Shown: positions 49,951 through 58,642 of the stretch, piece after piece
Layout of the letters: every line of letters starts with the position of its first letter
Position numbering within the stretch: the first letter of the stretch is position 1
DNA from: Burkholderiales bacterium
GTDB lineage: Bacteria; Pseudomonadota; Gammaproteobacteria; Burkholderiales; JAHFRG01
Length of the DNA stretch: 58,763 nt
Direction of reading: 5' to 3'
Assembly: GCA_035543335.1 (NCBI GenBank)
Contig: DASZZH010000040.1
Span: 1 to 58,763 of the forward strand
Program-made: the position numbers and the translations under genes
Notes under the pieces: model-generated
The model's database searches: none
What the model saw: only the letters and a program-made list of their open reading frames with translations
Told to the model about the DNA's origin: nothing

Positions 49951-51195
49951 ATGAACACGACACGATTACGGTTGAGTGTAATTGCTGCGGCGATTGCAGC
50001 ATCGTTCCCGGTCGCGGCACTAGGTGCCGATGACACTACGACTCTGAAACAGGAAATCGAGCAATTGAAACAGGAGTTGTCGAATCTACGTGATTTAGTC
50101 CAGAAACAAAACCAGGAAGCCGCGAGCAAGGAAGAGGTGAAAGCCGTCCAAACCCAGATTTCTAAGGTCGCTGAGGAGCAGTCGAAATTCACCGAAGTAA
50201 ATTCGGCCGTACACCTCGCTGGCTACGGCCATGTGGACTTTACCGACCGCAAAAAAGCCAACAGCTCATTTAGCCAAGTCGGCTTCAATCCCATCTTCCA
50301 TTATCAGTACAAGGACCTGATCCTGTTCGAAACCGAGCTGGAGATTATGGCCAACGAAAAGGGGGAGGCGGACGTTGGACTCGAATACGCGAACCTGAAC
50401 TTGTTTGTAAACGATTACATCACAGTGTTCGGCGGCAAGTTTCTCTCCCCAGTAGGCTACTTCATCCAAAATATCCATCCGGCCTGGATCAACAAATTCC
50501 CCTCCAAGCCACCTGGATTTGAAGAGGAAGGCGGTGCGGCACCTATCACCGATATCGGGTTGGGCGTAAGAGGCGGGTTCCCGTTCGGCTCGACTGCAAA
50601 GGCGAATTACGCGTTGTATGTCGGAAATGGCCCAAGACTCGCTCTTAATGGGGCGGGGAACGGAATCGAATCCATCGTGGCCAAAGGCGGAACGACGAAC
50701 CCCTCAAATAGGAAGTTTTTCGGCGGGCGCCTCGGCATTTTGCCCATTCCCGGCTTGGAGTTCGGCGTTTCCGGGGGAACCTCGAGGGTGGCGGTCGAAC
50801 CTGGGGGTGGCGCACCGGTCGAGGCCAACAGAAGTTACGACGTGCTTGGAGGGGACTTCGCTTACAAGTGGAAGGGTCTCGATTTACGCGGCGAATATAT
50901 CGAGCAGAGTGTCGGTGACCTGGCCACAAGCGTGGCACCGCAAGGCGGGACGTGGAAGACCTGGTATGCGCAGGCGGCCTACAGGATCCCGTCCACGAAC
51001 TGGGAGCCGGTTGTACGCTACGGCAAATTCACGTCGCCGAACGCGGACCAGAGCCTGAGGCAATGGGGACTGGGCCTCAATTACTGGTTTGCACCCAGCG
51101 CCGTTGGCAAGGTCGCCTACGAGTTTAACCACGGTCTTGCTGATACGATAAACGATAACAACCGGCTGCTACTGCAGTTCGCCTTTGGTTTCTGA
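49951..51195 (+). CDS. Outer-membrane porin with N-terminal coiled coil, FNR-controlled
   Basis: A 414-residue porin. The second ATG of ATGATG was chosen, five bases after AGGAGG. Signal peptide (AAAIAASFPVAALGAD), then a coiled coil of about 45 residues (TLKQEIEQLKQELSNLRDLV), then a beta barrel starting VHLAGYGHVDF and ending in Phe (RLLLQFAFGF). The coiled coil plus barrel recalls OprP/O-type or SLH-less porins. It leads a cluster of c-type cytochromes under one FNR promoter, which suggests a role in an anaerobic or micro-oxic respiration, for example uptake of an electron acceptor. Ligand unknown. Confidence 0.88.
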   Translation: MNTTRLRLSVIAAAIAASFPVAALGADDTTTLKQEIEQLKQELSNLRDLVQKQNQEAASKEEVKAVQTQISKVAEEQSKFTEVNSAVHLAGYGHVDFTDRKKANSSFSQVGFNPIFHYQYKDLILFETELEIMANEKGEADVGLEYANLNLFVNDYITVFGGKFLSPVGYFIQNIHPAWINKFPSKPPGFEEEGGAAPITDIGLGVRGGFPFGSTAKANYALYVGNGPRLALNGAGNGIESIVAKGGTTNPSNRKFFGGRLGILPIPGLEFGVSGGTSRVAVEPGGGAPVEANRSYDVLGGDFAYKWKGLDLRGEYIEQSVGDLATSVAPQGGTWKTWYAQAAYRIPSTNWEPVVRYGKFTSPNADQSLRQWGLGLNYWFAPSAVGKVAYEFNHGLADTINDNNRLLLQFAFGF

Positions 51196-51206
51196 AGGAG
51201 CGACAC

Positions 51207-51500
51207 ATGAAAACATTACAGCTTAAAGTTGCACTCATTGTATCTGCTTTTACTCTTGGCCTCGGTGTTATAATGCCTTGGAGCACCGCGGTTGCGGCAG
51301 AAGAAAAATTCGATCCTTCGGCGTTTTCGCGTGGTGCTCAGGCTTGGGCCAACAACTGCGCCCGTTGCCACAATATGCGAGATCCAAAAGATTTCCGGGA
51401 TGACGAGTGGAAAGTAATCATGAGTCACATGCGCATACGTGCCGGACTGACGGGCCAGGAAGCACGCGACATACTGCAATTCTTGCAGAGGAGCAACTGA
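51207..51500 (+). CDS. Small periplasmic monohaem cytochrome c
   Basis: A 97-residue protein with a signal peptide (ending STAVAAEE) and one haem site, NNCARCHNMRDPKDF (CxxCH about residues 51-55). The downstream segment DDEWKVIMSHMRIRAGLTGQ supplies a likely distal Met (several candidates). GGAG lies seven bases before the ATG. It is 11 bases after the porin stop and is surely in the same transcript. Its redox partner is unknown. Confidence 0.92.
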   Translation: MKTLQLKVALIVSAFTLGLGVIMPWSTAVAAEEKFDPSAFSRGAQAWANNCARCHNMRDPKDFRDDEWKVIMSHMRIRAGLTGQEARDILQFLQRSN

Positions 51501-51503
51501 TAT

Positions 51504-51833
51504 ATGGAAAATGCCAGGTTACTTTTACTTGCAACCCTGTTCCTGGCAAATCAAGTCCCAGCCGCCGAACTAACCGGTAAGGCAGTTTACGAAGGTACTT
51601 GCATTGCTTGCCACGGACGAGACGGGAAAGGCGCGTTTCCAGGAGTACCCGACTTCAATGCGCCAAACGGTCCCTCGACCAAATCAAATGACACCTTGAA
51701 AAAACACATACTACAAGGGTTCCAGAGCCCGGGGTCCCCAATGGCAATGCCACCAAAAGGTGGGAACCCTACTTTAACGGATAGGGATATCGACGAGGTG
51801 TTGCGCTATATGCGGGACACATTCCGGCGTTAG
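51504..51833 (+). CDS. Periplasmic monohaem cytochrome c
   Basis: A 109-residue exported cytochrome: signal peptide (LLLLATLFLANQVPAAE), haem site GTCIACHGRDGKG, distal Met in SPMAMPPKGGNP, and a typical class I C-terminal helix (DIDEVLRYMRDTFRR). It follows the previous cytochrome after three bases. The last about 200 bases are almost repeated at 53480-53684 in the frameshifted chimeric cytochrome, evidence of recent duplication or gene conversion inside this cluster. Confidence 0.93.
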   Translation: MENARLLLLATLFLANQVPAAELTGKAVYEGTCIACHGRDGKGAFPGVPDFNAPNGPSTKSNDTLKKHILQGFQSPGSPMAMPPKGGNPTLTDRDIDEVLRYMRDTFRR

Positions 51834-51889
51834 CTCAAGGTGTCAACTATTTCGTGGGAAGATTATCTGTGGAACGCCCTGCCGAGTCG

Positions 51890-52636
51890 ATGTCGAGCCA
51901 TTCCCTGAGCACGCTTCCGACGCCCGTACGCGTCCTGTTCACCTGTTTTCTCCTTACCATCGGGATTGGATATATCACAGCGTTGATTTATCTTTATTTC
52001 GTTGACGTCGCTCCGCACTTGAAGATGGGCATGAACATCATCCAGGGGATCGCCATGAAGTACCACGGCACGCCAGGTGGTAGCCGTCTCGAGGCGGCCC
52101 TGCGCGGACCCATGGCCGACCGGGCGAGCCCCGCGGAAAAGCAGGCGATCATCGGTTGGATCCGAAGCGGTTCACCCGCGGAGGGATTCGCGTCGATCAG
52201 GCACACATTCGAGAACAACTGCATGGCATGCCACAGTCCGAAGTCGGGGCTCCCGGTTCCTCCGCTGACGACCTTCGAAGAAGTGAGAAAGTTTACCGAA
52301 GTGGATACCGGAACAAGCGTCAGTCAGTTGGCGCGGGTATCTCATATTCATCTGTTCGGCATCAGCATCATTTTTCTCCTCACCGGGTCGATCTTCGCGC
52401 TCAGCGAAATTTCCCCAAACCTGAGAATTCTGATTATCGTGGTTCCCTACCTCGCTATATGGGCTGACATTGGTGCGTGGTGGGTCACGAAATACGAACC
52501 GTTCTTCGCTTGGGCCGTGCTCATCGGCGGCTTGTTAATGGGGCTGGCGTTGGCCACGCAGATACTGATCTCGCTGTGGGCGATGTGGTTAAGGACCCCG
52601 GCAGCTGTCGGGCCAGTCGTGCGCGCCACAGGCTGA
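51890..52636 (+). CDS. Membrane-anchored c-type cytochrome with four helices
   Basis: A 248-residue inner-membrane protein: helix 1 (VRVLFTCFLLTIGIGYITAL), a periplasmic domain of about 110 residues with one haem site (NNCMACHSP), and three C-terminal helices (HLFGISIIFLLTGSIFAL; ILIIVVPYLAIWADIGAWW; AVLIGGLLMGLALATQILI). Histidines at the start of helix 2 (VSHIHLFG) could ligate a b haem. The topology suggests transfer of electrons between the quinone pool and the soluble cytochromes encoded upstream. ATG 51890 is preferred, but a GTG at 51854 is possible. I do not recall a named family. Confidence 0.8.
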   Translation: MSSHSLSTLPTPVRVLFTCFLLTIGIGYITALIYLYFVDVAPHLKMGMNIIQGIAMKYHGTPGGSRLEAALRGPMADRASPAEKQAIIGWIRSGSPAEGFASIRHTFENNCMACHSPKSGLPVPPLTTFEEVRKFTEVDTGTSVSQLARVSHIHLFGISIIFLLTGSIFALSEISPNLRILIIVVPYLAIWADIGAWWVTKYEPFFAWAVLIGGLLMGLALATQILISLWAMWLRTPAAVGPVVRATG

Positions 52637-52716
52637 AGGCGCCAGCCGGATTCGAGAAGTGGAGCCTGACCGGCTGATGCCCGTTCCGAAATAACCGGTC
52701 TATCGAAGGAGACTTT

Positions 52717-53187
52717 ATGTTTGCGCGCGATTTTCTGCATTTGTTGCTCGCCGGCTTGCTGGCAGTTTTGGGCGTCGTCTCGGGACCCGCGGCGGCGGAC
52801 ATGGACCGGCAGAGCAAGGTCGTCGGCGGCATGACGATCTACGTCGGCATTGTACCCGCGGAAATTGTCCGCGGTTATCCCAAGGAGCACGTCGAGGGTT
52901 CAATGCATGGCGGGGCTCCCTCCGGCTCCGGCCAATACCATCTGGTCGTTGCACTGTTTGACAGCAAGACCGGAGAGCGTGTCTCCGACGCGGAGGTCAG
53001 GGCGAGAGTCGAAGAACTCGGACTGGGCGGGGAGGAGAAGAGACTCGAGCCCATGTTGATTGACAACACCGTTACTTATGGCAACTTTTTCAGGATGCCC
53101 AATACCGGTCCATATCGCATCGTTGTGCAGGTACGGCGGCCCGGGTCATCACGCGTCGAAGCGGTGTTCGAGCATCGGCACCGGTGA
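52717..53187 (+). CDS. Periplasmic YtkA-like beta-sandwich protein
   Basis: A 156-residue exported protein (signal peptide FLHLLLAGLLAVLGVVSGPAAAD). The mature part reads like an immunoglobulin-fold FixH/YtkA-type domain: MTIYVGIVPAEIVRGYPKEH, HLVVALFDSKTGERVSDAEV, and the final TGPYRIVVQVRRPGSSRVEA. Such domains often accompany copper or cytochrome assembly. AAGGAG precedes the ATG. It is probably the next gene in the FNR-driven cluster, though an 80-base gap separates it from the membrane cytochrome. Confidence 0.75.
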   Translation: MFARDFLHLLLAGLLAVLGVVSGPAAADMDRQSKVVGGMTIYVGIVPAEIVRGYPKEHVEGSMHGGAPSGSGQYHLVVALFDSKTGERVSDAEVRARVEELGLGGEEKRLEPMLIDNTVTYGNFFRMPNTGPYRIVVQVRRPGSSRVEAVFEHRHR

Positions 53188-53275
53188 ATCCGTCGGGCCG
53201 AGGTTAATCGGGCACTGACCGTTTTCGACAAGGTTCAACGCGGGCGTTAGATAGAACCACATTGAGGAGAAGACC

Positions 53276-53684
53276 GTGAGATTTGCATTCATCGAATTGA
53301 TGACCACGCTAGCGCTGGTCGCGAGTGCAAAAGCTGTAGCCGACGGGAAAGACGTGTACACCAAAGCCTGTGCCATCTGCCATGCTTCGTTGCCACCCAA
53401 ACTGGGCGATAAGGCGGCGTGGGCACCCCCGCATCAAGCAAGGGACGGATGCGATGGTAGCCGCCGTCCTGAAAGGAAAAGGGGCGTTTCCAGGAGCTCC
53501 TGACTTAACTGCGCCAGACGGTCCCTTGACCAAACCAAATGACACCTTGAAAAAACACATACTGGAAGGGTTCCGGAGCCCGAAGTCCCCAATGGCAATG
53601 CCGCCAAAAGGTGGGAACCCTACCCTAACGGATAGGGATGTCGATGAGGTGTTGCGCTATATGCGGGACACATTCCGGCGTTAG
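53276..53684 (+). pseudogene. Chimeric, frameshifted cytochrome c
   Basis: The GTG-started 5' part encodes a signal peptide and haem site of a cytochrome c5-like protein (KACAICHASLPPKLGDKAAW). A run of five C at 53426-53430 shifts the frame. In the shifted frame the protein continues RIKQGTDAMVAAVLKGKGAF and then becomes nearly identical to the C-terminal half of the cytochrome at 51504-51833. Deleting one C restores a 135-residue cytochrome. So the gene is a fusion of a c5-type front with a copied back half, and is either broken, switched by the homopolymer, or misread. GAGGAG precedes the GTG. Confidence 0.8.
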
Positions 53685-53828
53685 CCCGGTATCGGAATTA
53701 CGGGATCAGGTGTTTCGAAGAATTGGAATGCTTGTTCCCTGTGATGTAGCCGGCTTTTGCGTAGCCTTGAGGCGAGGTGTCTGCGTCGAGACGTCGGCGG
53801 GCTTGGGATGTGCCCAGCGGGCAAACGA

Positions 53829-53884
53829 CGTGTGCATGGCGAGCTGCTAAGTCAGGCGGCAATGGGGGTCTGAATGAGCCCACG
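53829..53884 (+). repeat. GTGTGCATGGCGAGCTGC-type repeat, second full copy
   Basis: GTGTGCATGGCGAGCTGC ... GGGGGTCTGAATGAGCCCA, matching 37141-37196. The 53685-54040 gap holds this repeat and no gene. Confidence 0.65.
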
Positions 53885-54040
53885 GCAGTTGACTGCCAAG
53901 AAAAGTGATGGAGATCAGCTCGCGTCGGAGACGCACGACCAGCTTGCTCAAAAGGTGTCAACGCAATATTCACCGCAATCGAACCGTGACGGCGGCAACG
54001 CTGCGGTCTTAAGCATTCCTTGTCCACGAGGCGCGAAACC

Positions 54041-55945
54041 ATGACCGTGCAACTGCTGCTCATTAATCCCAAATTCGGCGAAAGCTTTTGGAGTTTCAAG
54101 TGGGCAATCGAGGAAATCGTTCCCAACAAGCGCGCGGTCAATCCACCGCTGGGACTCGCCACTCTTGCTGCATTGTGTCCACCCGACTGGAAAATCGAGA
54201 TCATCGACGAGAATATCGAGCCCGTCCCGCTGCAACCGCTTGCCGATATCATCGGCGTATGCGGCATGGGCGTGCAGTTCAAACGCCAGACCGAACTGCT
54301 TAACTATTACCGCAAGCGCGGCTATTTCGTGGTGGCGGGCGGCAGCTATGCTTCACTGTGTCCGGAACTGTTTGAGCCGGTTGCCGACACCGTCGTTAGT
54401 GGCGAGGTGGAGTATATATGGCCCCGGTTCTGCGGCGATTTCGAACGGGGTTCGCCGCTTGCGCTCTACCGTGAAACCGGCACCGTCACGCTTTCCGATT
54501 CGCCGACGCCGCGATTCGACCTGCTCAAACTCGAGAAATACACGACGGCCACGCTGCAGTTCACCCGCGGCTGCCCGTTCCGTTGCGAATTCTGCGACAT
54601 CATCGTCATGTTCGGGCGCCGGCCGCGCTGGAAGACCCTGGAACAGGTGGGGCGGGAGCTTGACGCGCTGCGCGTTCGCAAGGTGCGCAACGTGTTCTTC
54701 GTCGATGACAATCTGATAGGCAACAAGGCTGTCGCAAAGGATCTGCTGCGTTTCCTGCGGGCTTATCAGGAATCCCACGGCTACCGCTTCCGATTCGGCA
54801 CCGAGGCGTCGCTCAATCTCGCGCAAGACGCGGAGCTGCTGAACCTGTTCCGAGAAGCGAATTTCATCTGGCTTTTCGTCGGCATCGAATCGCCCGATCC
54901 GCAAACTCTCAAGGAAATCCGGAAGATCCAGAACACCCACGAAGACGTCTTGACCTCGGTCCGGCGTATTTACTCTTACGGCATCGACGTGCTGGCCGGG
55001 TTTATCATCGGATTCGACAACGACACCCTGGCGACCTTCGAACTCCAATATCGTTTCATTCGCGATTCCGGAATCCAGGTCGCGATGATCGGCCTGCTTA
55101 CGGCGCTGCCGAAAACACCGCTTTACGAGCGGCTGCAGAAGGAAGGCCGTCTGATTGCCGATGCCGAAAACACCGACAACACCAAGCTCGGCACCAACTT
55201 CATGCCCAAGCGGATGGGCTACGATGAAATGATCGAAGGCTACACCCTCCTGTACCGGCGCCTGTTCAGCGATCGGGGCATAGCCGACCGCGTCCGCAAC
55301 AAGATGAAGTATCTCGGCGAGCCCGTGTATCACGGTGAGTATTCCCCGCGTGAGCAGTTTGGCATTCTCGCCAAACTGCTCACCAAGGGCGTACTGGCGG
55401 GCGGCTGGTCGCGGCTGTTTCATTTCGTGCGCAGCCTGCCGTGGTCAGCCCCCGGGAAGCTGCCTCTCGCGATCGTTGACTGGATCGGTGGGCTCGCCAT
55501 GCGCGATTATGTCGACCGTCATTTCGTGCAGCCCGGTGTCCGCGACAGCGCAGCCGCGAAGAGATGGTTCGCTTCGATCGAGCGTGCGGTTAAAACCTAC
55601 CTGTCACAGGGAAAAGCAAGCATCGAACTATGTCTGTCTGCCGGCGCTGCGCCACGACTCCAGATCAGATTGTTGGGTTCGCTCGACCGCATCTTTTTTT
55701 CGCGGTGCGCGCGCCGGATCGAACGGCTGCTCAAGCAAACATGCTCAACCGTGACGCTAATCATCGACGAAACTCAGCGTCCGCAGCTGCATGAGCTGAA
55801 CCGCCTGCTGCAACGCCTTGCGCGGTATGGCGATCGCATCTTCATCGGGATCAGCGAACGACTGCGGGACGCCCTGGTCATCGACTCGTCGGTGTTCAAT
55901 CTGATGCTTGAATACCCCCAGCACAATATCGGGACATCCCTATAG
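54041..55945 (+). CDS. B12-binding-domain radical SAM protein with DUF4070
   Basis: A 634-residue protein: N-terminal cobalamin-binding Rossmann domain (LLLINPKFGESFWS, PPLGLATLAALCP, GVCGMGVQFKRQTE), radical SAM barrel with CPFRCEFC (C-x3-C-x2-C, about residue 178), and a DUF4070-type extension (MPKRMGYDEMIEGYTLLYRR). The last about 170 residues are a further unassigned domain. Relatives methylate or rearrange lipids and cofactors (the hopanoid methylase HpnP belongs to the broad family), but this substrate is unknown. ATG 54041 was preferred to an upstream start at 54020. It is alone on its strand, before the convergent hemN. Confidence 0.88.
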   Translation: MTVQLLLINPKFGESFWSFKWAIEEIVPNKRAVNPPLGLATLAALCPPDWKIEIIDENIEPVPLQPLADIIGVCGMGVQFKRQTELLNYYRKRGYFVVAGGSYASLCPELFEPVADTVVSGEVEYIWPRFCGDFERGSPLALYRETGTVTLSDSPTPRFDLLKLEKYTTATLQFTRGCPFRCEFCDIIVMFGRRPRWKTLEQVGRELDALRVRKVRNVFFVDDNLIGNKAVAKDLLRFLRAYQESHGYRFRFGTEASLNLAQDAELLNLFREANFIWLFVGIESPDPQTLKEIRKIQNTHEDVLTSVRRIYSYGIDVLAGFIIGFDNDTLATFELQYRFIRDSGIQVAMIGLLTALPKTPLYERLQKEGRLIADAENTDNTKLGTNFMPKRMGYDEMIEGYTLLYRRLFSDRGIADRVRNKMKYLGEPVYHGEYSPREQFGILAKLLTKGVLAGGWSRLFHFVRSLPWSAPGKLPLAIVDWIGGLAMRDYVDRHFVQPGVRDSAAAKRWFASIERAVKTYLSQGKASIELCLSAGAAPRLQIRLLGSLDRIFFSRCARRIERLLKQTCSTVTLIIDETQRPQLHELNRLLQRLARYGDRIFIGISERLRDALVIDSSVFNLMLEYPQHNIGTSL

Positions 55946-56198
55946 AGTGATCCGGCCCGTTTGGGCTAGCACCTTTCACGAGGGCAAGCATTTAGGGCAT
56001 ATATTGTCATAACAGCGTCAACGCTGCTATCCGTAGGGTTATATTCGTCTGGCATTGTTAAGCTAATTTTCGCCGCTACCACATCTGATGTTCGGACGAC
56101 ATGCCGAACCGCACGAAGTTGTGGGCCGAGCCTCGATTTTCAACTTAATGGACAATATCCAACAAAAGCGGCAGCCAGCGCGATCTCGAGTAATGCGT

Positions 56199-57614
56199 TC
56201 ATATCACTCTCGAATAGTGCCGTCGCTCGCGGTCCTGGCGAAGATAGCGGTCGAATACCATGCAGATATTGCGCACCAGCAGCCGCCCTTTCGGTGTAAT
56301 TCTAATTTCAGCGTCGCCGAGTTTAACCAGGCCCAGTTGCTCGAACTCGCGTAGCTCGTTGAGCTCGGATTCAAAATACCTGTTGAAGTCGACCAAATAG
56401 GAAATCGCGAAAGACTGCTTGGTCAACACAAAGTGGCACATCAGCGCGTCGATCACCGCGCGCCGCAGCAAATCATCGGCTGATAGCTCGAGACCGCGCA
56501 TGATCGGCAGCGTGTTGCGGTCGAGCGCGTCGTAGTAATCCTGGAGCGCACGGAAATTCTGGCTGTAAGTCGGGCCGACGTTGCCGATCGCGCTCACGCC
56601 GAGCGCAAGCAGATCGCAATCGGCGTGCGTCGAGTAACCCTGGAAGTTTCGATGCAGCCGCCCCTGGCGTTGCGCCACCGCCAGTGAGTCGTCGGCCTTG
56701 GCAAAATGATCCATGCCGATGTACTGGTAGCCCGCGGCGGTCAAACAGCGAATCGCCAGCGCCAGCAGCTTGAGCCGCACGTCAGAAGCGGGCAAATCGG
56801 ACTCGCGGATGCGGCGTTGCGGCTTGAACAACGTTGGAATATGAGCGTAGTTATACACTGCAATGCGGTCGGGTTCGGCGGCGATCACGCGCTCGAGCGT
56901 GCGCTCGAAACTCACCAGCGTCTGTTTCGGCAGACCGTAGATCAGGTCGATATTGACCGAGCGGAAACCGTTATCCCGCGCCGCGGCAATGACCTCGAGC
57001 GTTTGCGCTTCGCTCTGAATTCGGTGTACCGCGCGCTGTACATCCGGATCGAAATCCTGGACTCCGAGGCTGACACGGTTGAATCCGAACTCGCGCAGGC
57101 CGGTGACGTAGCCAGCGTCGGCCGAGCGCGGGTCGAGCTCGATTGAATATTCGCCTTCGATATCGAAATCGAAGTGGTCACGCAACTGTTCGCTCAATTC
57201 GGCGACCTGGTCGAGTGTGAAGAAATTGGGCGTGCCGCCGCCCCAGTGCATTTGTGCAACCTCAACACGATCGCCAAGCGCGCTCGCCTGCAGCGCGATT
57301 TCCTGTGTCAGGTATTTAAGGTAGGTGACGCCCTTGCTGCGGTCGCGGGTTACGATCTTGTTGCAGCCGCAGTAGTAGCACAGCGTGCTGCAGAACGGCA
57401 GATGAACGTAGAGTGCAAGCGGACGTGAGATACCGCCTACATTGCGGCGCGCAAGCCAAGACTCGTATGCGTCAGCCCCGAACGCTTCGACGAAGCGGTC
57501 GGCGGTCGGATACGAGGTATAGCGCGGGCCGAGCTGGTCGAAGCGCCGGATCAACTCGAGATCGATCTCAACCGCCGGTATGATAGTCGGCGCAGATTTG
57601 GCTGGTTCAAGCAT
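56199..57614 (-). CDS. hemN: Oxygen-independent coproporphyrinogen III dehydrogenase
   Basis: A 471-residue radical SAM enzyme that decarboxylates coproporphyrinogen III to protoporphyrinogen IX without oxygen. Signature: GPRYTSYPTADRF near the N-terminus, YVHLPFCSTLCYYCGCNK (C-x3-C-x2-C plus an extra Cys), MHWGGGTPNF, and IELDPRSADAGYV. Full length. It is divergent from fnr; the shared FNR box at 57657-57670 lies at class II distance from a TAATAT -10 (57630-57635), which predicts activation under low oxygen with a very short leader. It supplies haem for the cytochromes of the neighbouring cluster. Confidence 0.96.
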   Translation of the reverse strand: MLEPAKSAPTIIPAVEIDLELIRRFDQLGPRYTSYPTADRFVEAFGADAYESWLARRNVGGISRPLALYVHLPFCSTLCYYCGCNKIVTRDRSKGVTYLKYLTQEIALQASALGDRVEVAQMHWGGGTPNFFTLDQVAELSEQLRDHFDFDIEGEYSIELDPRSADAGYVTGLREFGFNRVSLGVQDFDPDVQRAVHRIQSEAQTLEVIAAARDNGFRSVNIDLIYGLPKQTLVSFERTLERVIAAEPDRIAVYNYAHIPTLFKPQRRIRESDLPASDVRLKLLALAIRCLTAAGYQYIGMDHFAKADDSLAVAQRQGRLHRNFQGYSTHADCDLLALGVSAIGNVGPTYSQNFRALQDYYDALDRNTLPIMRGLELSADDLLRRAVIDALMCHFVLTKQSFAISYLVDFNRYFESELNELREFEQLGLVKLGDAEIRITPKGRLLVRNICMVFDRYLRQDRERRHYSRVI

Positions 57615-57656
57615 GGTAGTTTCGTAAATATATTAGTGGGAGCCCTAATAACCTGT

Positions 57657-57670
57657 TTGATCCAGATCAA
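57657..57670. promoter_or_regulatory. FNR box shared by hemN and fnr
   Basis: TTGATCCAGATCAA. For hemN (minus) its centre lies at about -41 (activation). For fnr (plus) a TATAAA at 57677-57682 lies only about 14 bases away, so the box overlaps the -35 region and would repress, as autorepression of fnr does in E. coli. Confidence 0.85.
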
Positions 57671-57708
57671 GTTCGTTATAAAATCAGGGCTGGAGAGGGG
57701 CAAATCCG

Positions 57709-58443
57709 ATGCGAATCATCCCGATTAACGTCACGCAGCTGCGCAAAGTGTGCTCGTCGTGCAGCCTGCGCGAGTTGTGCCTACCGGCCGGCCTCGACCA
57801 GGGCGAGCTCGAGCGGCTCGACAAGATTGTCAACCGCATGCGACCGCTGAAGCACGGCGATTGCCTGTATCGCACGGGGGGAGCGTCGCGGTCGCTCTAT
57901 GCGGTGCGCACCGGTTTTCTGAAGAGTTTAGTGTTGCACGATGACGGGCGCGAGCAGATCGTGGGTTTTCACATGATGGGCGAATTGCTCGGCATGGACG
58001 CGATCGGCGCCGGCAAGCACCTATGCGACGCGGTCGCGCTCGAAGACAGCGAGATATGCGAAATCCCGTTCGGCGAACTCGAGCACCTCAGCCGCGTCTT
58101 GCCGGCATTGCAGCAGCACTTCCATCGCATTATGAGTCGAGAAATTGCGCGCGACTATGGCGTGATGCTGCTGCTCGGCAGCATGCGCGCCGAGGAACGG
58201 CTGGCGGCGTTCCTGCTCAATCTGTCACAGCGCTTCGTGACGCGAGGCTATTCCCCCACCCGCTTCAACCTGCGTATGACACGCGAAGAGATCGGCAGCT
58301 ACCTCGGCCTCAAACTCGAAACCATCAGCCGCACGTTTTCCCAGTTCCAGAGCGAAGGTCTGATTAAGGTCCAGAAAAAGAGCATTGAGCTCAAGGACCT
58401 CGAGCGCTTGCGCGCGCTTCTCAGCCAGAGTACCGGCCACTGA
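57709..58443 (+). CDS. fnr: FNR/ANR-type oxygen-sensing transcription regulator
   Basis: A 244-residue Crp-family regulator. The N-terminal cysteines C15, C18, C24 (VCSSCSLRELC) and internal C106 (AGKHLCDAVAL) are the four ligands of the oxygen-labile [4Fe-4S] cluster. A cyclic-nucleotide-fold beta roll, a dimer helix and a helix-turn-helix follow, with the recognition residues E-x2-S-R in LGLKLETISRTFSQF that read TTGAT half sites. GAGAGGGG precedes the ATG. It is likely the controller of the FNR boxes at 41314, 45097, 48925, 49876 and 57657. It is divergent to hemN. Confidence 0.96.
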   Translation: MRIIPINVTQLRKVCSSCSLRELCLPAGLDQGELERLDKIVNRMRPLKHGDCLYRTGGASRSLYAVRTGFLKSLVLHDDGREQIVGFHMMGELLGMDAIGAGKHLCDAVALEDSEICEIPFGELEHLSRVLPALQQHFHRIMSREIARDYGVMLLLGSMRAEERLAAFLLNLSQRFVTRGYSPTRFNLRMTREEIGSYLGLKLETISRTFSQFQSEGLIKVQKKSIELKDLERLRALLSQSTGH

Positions 58444-58642
58444 CAATGTGTGCTAGCAGCTGTAGTGTGTCACGTTCACAAATAAACTGCATCGTCGCGC
58501 CGACCTTTCTTCCAGACCCATAGAGTCCGCTTTGAAAGCCGCGTGAGCCCGCAGTTACTCATATGATGACTTGGCACAAAAACGCGGACAGCTCACTCAG
58601 ACAGTGTTTTAGGGGGCAGGTCAAAAGTAAGAAGGCAGGAAC

